From an uncultured Campylobacter sp. (GTDB lineage: Bacteria > Actinomycetota > Actinomycetes > Mycobacteriales > Mycobacteriaceae): 19,933 nucleotides of DNA. The notes under the pieces are model-generated. The model saw only the letters and a program-made list of their open reading frames with translations, had not been told where the DNA came from and made no database searches. The stretch lies in NCBI GenBank assembly GCA_943913625.1, contig CALTYW010000024.1:1-19933 (forward strand), given 5' to 3'. Each line of letters starts with the position of its first letter. Within the stretch, counting starts at the first letter, position 1. The position numbers and the translations under genes are program-made. Positions 14,005 through 19,933 of this stretch are shown here, in pieces.

Positions 14005-15399
14005 TTAGGCTGTGATGACTTCGCCTTCGACGGTCTCGTTGGTGCCGGGGACCATCGGCGCCTTCGGGTTCATGAAGTCGATGACCAGACCGATGATGAA
14101 CGCCACGGCGACCGGGACGACCCAGCCCAGGCCGTCCGCCTGCAGCGGAGCCCAGCTCACGACCGGGGTCAGGGCGTCGGCGGCCCAGCCGAGGCCGATA
14201 ATCGTCTCAATGAGCGACCAGACGACAGCCACCCACACCGGCAGCACGAGCGCCCAGGTGAAGCGGGTTTTGGAGCGGAACGCCGGCTCGATGAGGATGA
14301 CGAAAATCAGCGCGATCGCCGGCGGGTAGAGGAACCCGATCACCGGTGCGGCGATGGTCATGATGAAGCTCAGGCCCTGGGTGGCGAAGATCATCGACCA
14401 CACCGCGAAGATGATGGCCCAGGTGCGGTAGGAGCCGACGAACTGCTCGGAGAAGTACTCAGCGGTCGCGGTGATCAGGCCCACCGCGGTGGTCAGGCAC
14501 GCCAGGAGCACGACGAGGGAGAACACGACCTGGCCGGCGGTGCCCATGGTGAGGTTGGAGGCCTCGGCGAGCAGGCCCGCGCCGGACTCGAAGTTCTCGC
14601 CGCCCGGAATGACGCGGCCGATGCCGCCGAGGCCCAGGTAGATCAGCGCCAGCATCGCACCGGCGCCGAGGCCAGCGACGATGGTGCCGCTCACCAGCTC
14701 CCGCTCCTGGTAGCCCTTGGAACGCAGCGTGGAGATCACGACGATGGCGAACGCGAGCGCCGCGATGGAGTCCATGGTGAGGTAGCCCTCGAGCAGGCCG
14801 GAGGTGAATGCGCCCTGGTCGTACGGCTCGGCCGGAGTCTTCGGGGCGGCGCCCCACTTCGTCAGCGACACGATGATCATCACGACCAGCAGCACCACCA
14901 GCGCCGGCACGAGGAACTTGCCGAGGGTGTCCATAATCCGGGTCGGGTTCCAGCTCAGCGCCAGCGCCACGCCGAAGAAGATGACGCTGAAGATGCCGGT
15001 GGCCGCGGTGCCTTCCACGCCCAGCAGCGGGGTGATCGCCGTTTCCATGCTCACCGCACCAGTACGTGGCAGGGCGTAGAACGCGCCGATGGACAGGTAC
15101 GCCAGGATCGGGAAGATCAAGCCGAAGACGGTGCCGGCGCGCTGCGCGAGGTCGCGCACGTTCGCACCGGACAGCGCAATCGCGATGACGGCGAGCACCG
15201 GCAGCAGCGCGCCCGTGCCGAGGAAGCCCAGGATGGCGGGCCAGAAGTTATCGCCGGCTTGCACCGCCAGCATCGGCGGGAAAATCAGGTTGCCGGCGCC
15301 GAAGAACATGGAAAACAGCGCGAGCGACGTGACAACTAGCGTCGCGCCCCCGCCCTTGCGCACACCTTCGCGCGGCTGTGTAACGGCTGTCGAGCCCAT
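14005..15399 (-). CDS. brnQ: Branched-chain amino acid:cation symporter BrnQ
   Basis: A 464-aa LIVCS-family carrier of about twelve helices that imports isoleucine, leucine and valine (and methionine in C. glutamicum) with sodium. The N-terminal helix block SLALFSMFFGAGNLIFPPMLA is the family signature. Others are the GAFYALPRTGAVSME loop, LSWNPTRIMDTLGKFLVPALV and GLLEGYLTMDSIAALAFAIVV. I chose ATG 15399 because GGGAGG sits 8 bases before it, and the upstream in-frame Met lacks one. The gene follows mak by 87 bp. In C. glutamicum aecD and brnQ are adjacent as I recall, whereas here treS and mak lie between them. Confidence 0.95.
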   Translation of the reverse strand: MGSTAVTQPREGVRKGGGATLVVTSLALFSMFFGAGNLIFPPMLAVQAGDNFWPAILGFLGTGALLPVLAVIAIALSGANVRDLAQRAGTVFGLIFPILAYLSIGAFYALPRTGAVSMETAITPLLGVEGTAATGIFSVIFFGVALALSWNPTRIMDTLGKFLVPALVVLLVVMIIVSLTKWGAAPKTPAEPYDQGAFTSGLLEGYLTMDSIAALAFAIVVISTLRSKGYQERELVSGTIVAGLGAGAMLALIYLGLGGIGRVIPGGENFESGAGLLAEASNLTMGTAGQVVFSLVVLLACLTTAVGLITATAEYFSEQFVGSYRTWAIIFAVWSMIFATQGLSFIMTIAAPVIGFLYPPAIALIFVILIEPAFRSKTRFTWALVLPVWVAVVWSLIETIIGLGWAADALTPVVSWAPLQADGLGWVVPVAVAFIIGLVIDFMNPKAPMVPGTNETVEGEVITA

Positions 15400-15486
15400 C
15401 AGAGGAACCTCCCTTACTGCGTACAGGTGCACACAGCTTAGGGGACGGCTCCCAAATCGGGATATCGTTCCCACAATGCGGAAGAA
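15400..15486 (-). promoter_or_regulatory. Leader/promoter region of brnQ
   Basis: The 87-bp gap between the mak stop and brnQ is longer than any other within this minus-strand run. It contains the brnQ ribosome binding site (GGGAGG, 8 bases before ATG). TAAGCT in the minus-strand stretch CCCCTAAGCTGTG fits TAnnnT as a -10. A short GGGA/TCCC hairpin lies near 15460. No T-tract follows it, so I do not call a terminator for mak. brnQ may have its own promoter while also being read from upstream. Confidence 0.35.
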
Positions 15487-16499
15487 CTACACCATCGATT
15501 TAACCGCATTCAGGGGTATTTCCACCCAGTCCGGCCGGTTGTTGCGCTCGTAGACCACCTCGTAGCACGCCTTGTCCACCACGTACGCGCGCAACAGCGG
15601 GGTCCACTCGGTGCCGTAGCCGTCCAGCAGCGCGTCGACACGCTCGCGCTCCCAGGCTTCGTCGAAGCCGCCGATCGCGCGGGCGTAGCCGAAGGAGCGC
15701 ACCATGCCGGCGACGTCGCGAAGCACGTTGTCCGGCGCGCGCCGTTCCTCCAGCGGCCGGGCGGGCTCCCCCTCGAAATCCACCAGGTACCAGCGCTCCG
15801 CGCGCAACGTCTGCCCGAGATGCAGGTCGCCGTGGACGCGCTGCACCTCACCCTCGAGCCCCTCGTACAGCTCGCGGATCGCGGGCGCGTACTCGCGCAC
15901 GGCGCCGCCGTACCCCTCCAGGTTCCGGAGCAATTTTTCGCTTATCGACGCTTCACCGAACCCAAACTCCCCCCTCAACGCCTCATGGACCACCTTGATC
16001 GCCTTGCCCAGCTCGCGCGCGTCGGCGGTGTCGAGGTTGTCCGCAGTGGCGAGGTCGAACCCGTCTTCGCCGCCCTGGATTCGCTCCTGTCGCATTGCCA
16101 GTGTGCGTCCGTCACGAGTGACCGTGCCGGTCACAGCCGCGACGTGCGGGCAGTCCCCAATGCGGCTGAGCAGCTCCACGTCCGGGTTCACGCCGTCCTC
16201 GAGGCGGCGGAACACCTTGAGCAGCTCGTCGCCGACGACGAGGGTGGTGTTGGACTGCTCCGCGCCGAGCGGATGCGCGTCTTCGATATCGAAGAAGTGC
16301 TTGGCGTAGGCGCGCGCGCCCTCCGGCGTGGCTAGCACGTCGCGCTCGCCGTCCGTGAGCACCTGGTAGGTGTCGGTGACGGCGCCGTGAGTGACGTCGA
16401 GAAGCTGCCACTCGAAGTCGCCCACGCGCTCGCGCGCAACGATGTCGATGTTGTCGATGGGTTCCGATTTCGCGCCGTAGAAGCGCTCGTTTTCTAACT

Positions 16500-16503
<4 letters not shown>
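15487..16503 (-). CDS. mak: Maltokinase (Mak/Pep2-like)
   Basis: A 338-aa protein with an aminoglycoside-phosphotransferase-like kinase fold. The catalytic loop is VHGDLHLGQ (D226, Q231), and the metal-binding segment VDFEGEP follows (D242). The [18 protein letters not shown] stretch carries the ATP-binding Lys (about K96). It phosphorylates maltose with ATP to maltose-1-phosphate, the donor for GlgE-type alpha-glucan elongation. It is shorter than the mycobacterial Mak (about 455 aa from memory), mainly at the N-terminus, and I see no missing catalytic residue. The ATG overlaps the treS stop by 4 bases (ATGA), which agrees with a shared pathway. The A-S-I-S-E at 185-189 is encoded by an exact copy of the 12-mer. 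Confidence 0.9.
15934..15954 (+). repeat. 12-mer copy GCTTATCGACGC (exact)
   Basis: The exact core is at 15940-15951, with a T-rich left flank and TTCACC to the right. On the coding strand of mak it reads GCG-TCG-ATA-AGC, again with ATA. Confidence 0.6.
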
Positions 16504-18197
<1,694 letters not shown>

Positions 18198-18211
18198 GTC
18201 CCCCGAGGGTA

Positions 18212-19342
18212 TTAGATGGCGCGCACCGCCGCGGCGATTCGCTCCACCGCCTCTTTGAGAATCTCCGGGGAGGTGGCGAAGTTCATGCGCGCGCGACGCT
18301 CGCCGCCGGGGCCGAAGTCGCGGCCCTCGCTGAGCGCCACGCGCGCGTGCTCGAGCAGCCACTTCGCCGGGGTGTCCGTGTCGATCGCCGTGTCGGAAAA
18401 GTCGAGGAACATCAGGTACGTCGCCTCCGGCTTGGTCACCTTGATTCCCGGGACGGCCTTCGGCAGCTCCTCCATGAGGAAGTCGCGGTTCGCCTTGAGC
18501 AGCTGGACCTCCTCGTCGAGGTACTTGCGGCCGCGTTCGTAACAGGCCTCCGCCCCGACGACGCCGAGGGTGCCCACGCCGTCCACGATGAGCGGGGAGA
18601 TCGCCTTCCACGTCTTCACGTCCTCATCGTTGGAGAAGATGATCTGCGCGCACTTCAGGCCGGCGATGTTCCACGCCTTGCTGGTGGCGGTGACGGTGAT
18701 GCACACGTCCGGGTTCTTCGCGGCGGCGCACACGTGCTGTTTTTCGTAGGTCAGCGGGGCGTGGATCTCGTCCACGATCACGCGGCCGCCGTACTTGCGG
18801 GCGATCGCGCAGATCTGGTCCAGCTCCTCCTCGTCGAACATCCAGCCGCCCGGGTTGAACGGGTTGGTCACGATGATGCTGCCGGCGCCGTTCTTGAACG
18901 CCGCCTCCACCTCCATCAGGTCCAGCCCGTCGTTGGAGCTGATGTCAACGCGCTCACGTCCCGCCGCCTGGGCGATGGGCACGAACGGGAAGTACGCTGG
19001 CATCGGCACGATGACCGGGCCTTGCGTGAAGTACTTGATGGAAAGCAGCACGCCGCGCACCACGTCCGGGATGAGAAAGATGCGCGCCGGGTCCGGGCGC
19101 CAGCCGTAGCGCTCGGCGTAGAAATCCGACAGCGCGCGCTCCACCCGGTGCGCGTGCGGCGCCGGGGTGTAGCCGAACATCTCGTGCTCGGCCGCGTCGA
19201 TAATCGCCTGCTTCACTTCCGGCGCGGTGGGGAAGTCGCTCTCCGCGATGAACATCGGGATGACGTCGTCGGGGAGTTCGCTGTACTGCGTCCACTTGCG
19301 GGTGCGGCGGGCTTTGAGTGCTTCTGCGTCTGGGAACTGCAT
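18212..19342 (-). CDS. aecD: PLP-dependent cystathionine beta-lyase / C-S lyase (AecD, MalY/PatB type)
   Basis: A 376-aa fold-type I aminotransferase-like lyase that cleaves cystathionine to homocysteine, pyruvate and ammonia, and also other C-S compounds. Motifs are [30 protein letters not shown] (Tyr117), TNPFNPGG (N160), [12 protein letters not shown] (D191) and [16 protein letters not shown] with the PLP Lys222. It ends near [16 protein letters not shown] with the carboxylate-binding Arg. The start [13 protein letters not shown] lines up with my memory of C. glutamicum AecD (MRFPELEELK). A GTG nine bases upstream (19351) would add three residues. It follows the ABC exporter stop by 14 bp (5 bp if GTG is used). 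Confidence 0.9.
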   Translation of the reverse strand: MQFPDAEALKARRTRKWTQYSELPDDVIPMFIAESDFPTAPEVKQAIIDAAEHEMFGYTPAPHAHRVERALSDFYAERYGWRPDPARIFLIPDVVRGVLLSIKYFTQGPVIVPMPAYFPFVPIAQAAGRERVDISSNDGLDLMEVEAAFKNGAGSIIVTNPFNPGGWMFDEEELDQICAIARKYGGRVIVDEIHAPLTYEKQHVCAAAKNPDVCITVTATSKAWNIAGLKCAQIIFSNDEDVKTWKAISPLIVDGVGTLGVVGAEACYERGRKYLDEEVQLLKANRDFLMEELPKAVPGIKVTKPEATYLMFLDFSDTAIDTDTPAKWLLEHARVALSEGRDFGPGGERRARMNFATSPEILKEAVERIAAAVRAI

Positions 19343-19356
19343 GCGTTCCACGGTAG

Positions 19357-19933
19357 CTATTCCGCGTCGTGCTCGTCGTCGGCGTCATCGGCACCGTCGA
19401 CGTGGAAGCCGAAGGACTTCAGGCGCGCGCGGTCGGCGGCCGAGGACGACGCGGTCAGGCGCAGAAGCTCCGAGTAAATGCCGCCGGAGACGGCGAGCTC
19501 CGCGGGGGAGCCGATTTCGTCGACGCGCCCGTCGCGAAGCGTGATAATCGTGTCCACGCCCGCGATCGTGGACAGCCGGTGCGCGATCATGAGCGTGGTG
19601 CGGCCGACCATGAGCTCGTCCAACCCGGCTTGCACGGCCCGTTCGGCCTTGGTGTCCAGCGCCGAGGTGGCCTCGTCGAGCACGAGAATCGGCGCGTCTT
19701 TCAACATCGCGCGCGCCACCGCCACACGTTGGCGCTGCCCGCCCGACAGGCGCAGGCCCCGCTCGCCGATGACCGTGTCGTAGCCGTCGGCGAATTTCAT
19801 GATGAAGTCGTGGGCATTCGCACGCTTTGCGACGGCCACCACCTCCTCCATCGTTGCCCCCGGCCTGCCGTAGGCGATGTTCTCGTACACCGACCCCGAA
19901 AACAGCGCGGCCTCCTGGAACACCACGCCGGTG
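19357..19933 (-). CDS. ABC exporter ATPase domain (MsbA-like), 5' part beyond window
   Basis: The C-terminal 191 or so residues of a fused membrane-ATPase half-transporter. From the window edge it reads [20 protein letters not shown] (Q-loop region), [26 protein letters not shown] (signature), [12 protein letters not shown] (Walker B) and [12 protein letters not shown] (switch His). [13 protein letters not shown] and an acidic tail [13 protein letters not shown] follow. The wording is that of type IV ABC exporters for lipids or drugs. The Walker A and membrane parts are outside the window. It appears to lead the aecD-treS-mak run, with aecD starting a few bases after its TAG. Confidence 0.93.
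   Translation of the reverse strand, partial: TGVVFQEAALFSGSVYENIAYGRPGATMEEVVAVAKRANAHDFIMKFADGYDTVIGERGLRLSGGQRQRVAVARAMLKDAPILVLDEATSALDTKAERAVQAGLDELMVGRTTLMIAHRLSTIAGVDTIITLRDGRVDEIGSPAELAVSGGIYSELLRLTASSSAADRARLKSFGFHVDGADDADDEHDAE

Overview
The window looks like a chromosomal segment of a GC-rich Corynebacterium or close relative. The evidence is protein similarity recognised by eye (AecD, BrnQ, EctP-like carrier, TreS and maltokinase), leaderless-looking starts and dense short-gap operons. From memory, C. glutamicum keeps aecD, brnQ, a luciferase-like oxidoreductase and ectP together, with lepA farther along. The same set is present here, interrupted by extra modules. I ran no search.

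Layout, left to right. (1) 1-137: the 3' end of lepA on the + strand. (2) 138-238: a convergent gap with a perfect 14-bp inverted repeat. (3) 239-3500: three overlapping or abutting minus-strand genes. In transcription order they are a CPBP (Abi-type) membrane protease fused in frame to a hexose-6-phosphate mutarotase-like domain, a second CPBP protease, and an AbiEi/DUF559-like nuclease-fold protein. (4) 3530-4724: a divergent proline iminopeptidase gene on the + strand, broken by a frameshift at an 8-bp tandem repeat. (5) 4733-12845: one tight minus-strand run transcribed as GntR/HutC regulator, lipoprotein binding protein, two permeases, fused double ATPase, ribokinase and BCCT carrier (EctP-like). 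Nearly every junction overlaps or is a few bases long. (6) 12924-13922: a luciferase-like flavin oxidoreductase. (7) 14005-15399: brnQ, followed by a terminator. (8) 15487-19933: a second minus-strand run transcribed as ABC exporter (partial), aecD, treS and maltokinase.

How the genes work together. treS and mak give the trehalose to maltose to maltose-1-phosphate route that feeds GlgE glucan synthesis. aecD (C-S lyase) and brnQ (branched-chain amino acid uptake) form a sulfur/amino-acid theme. The BCCT carrier supplies compatible solutes. The GntR-ABC-ribokinase module looks like uptake and phosphorylation of a ribose-yielding compound, but its substrate cannot be read from the sequence.

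Most interesting signals. First, a 12-mer, GCTTATCGACGC, occurs four times exactly on both strands and in different codon frames, with further one-mismatch copies. Several copies force rare codons (ATA, AGA, AGG), which suggests selection on DNA rather than protein. Second, the CPBP protease-mutarotase fusion and its operon. Third, the iminopeptidase gene broken at a tandem repeat.
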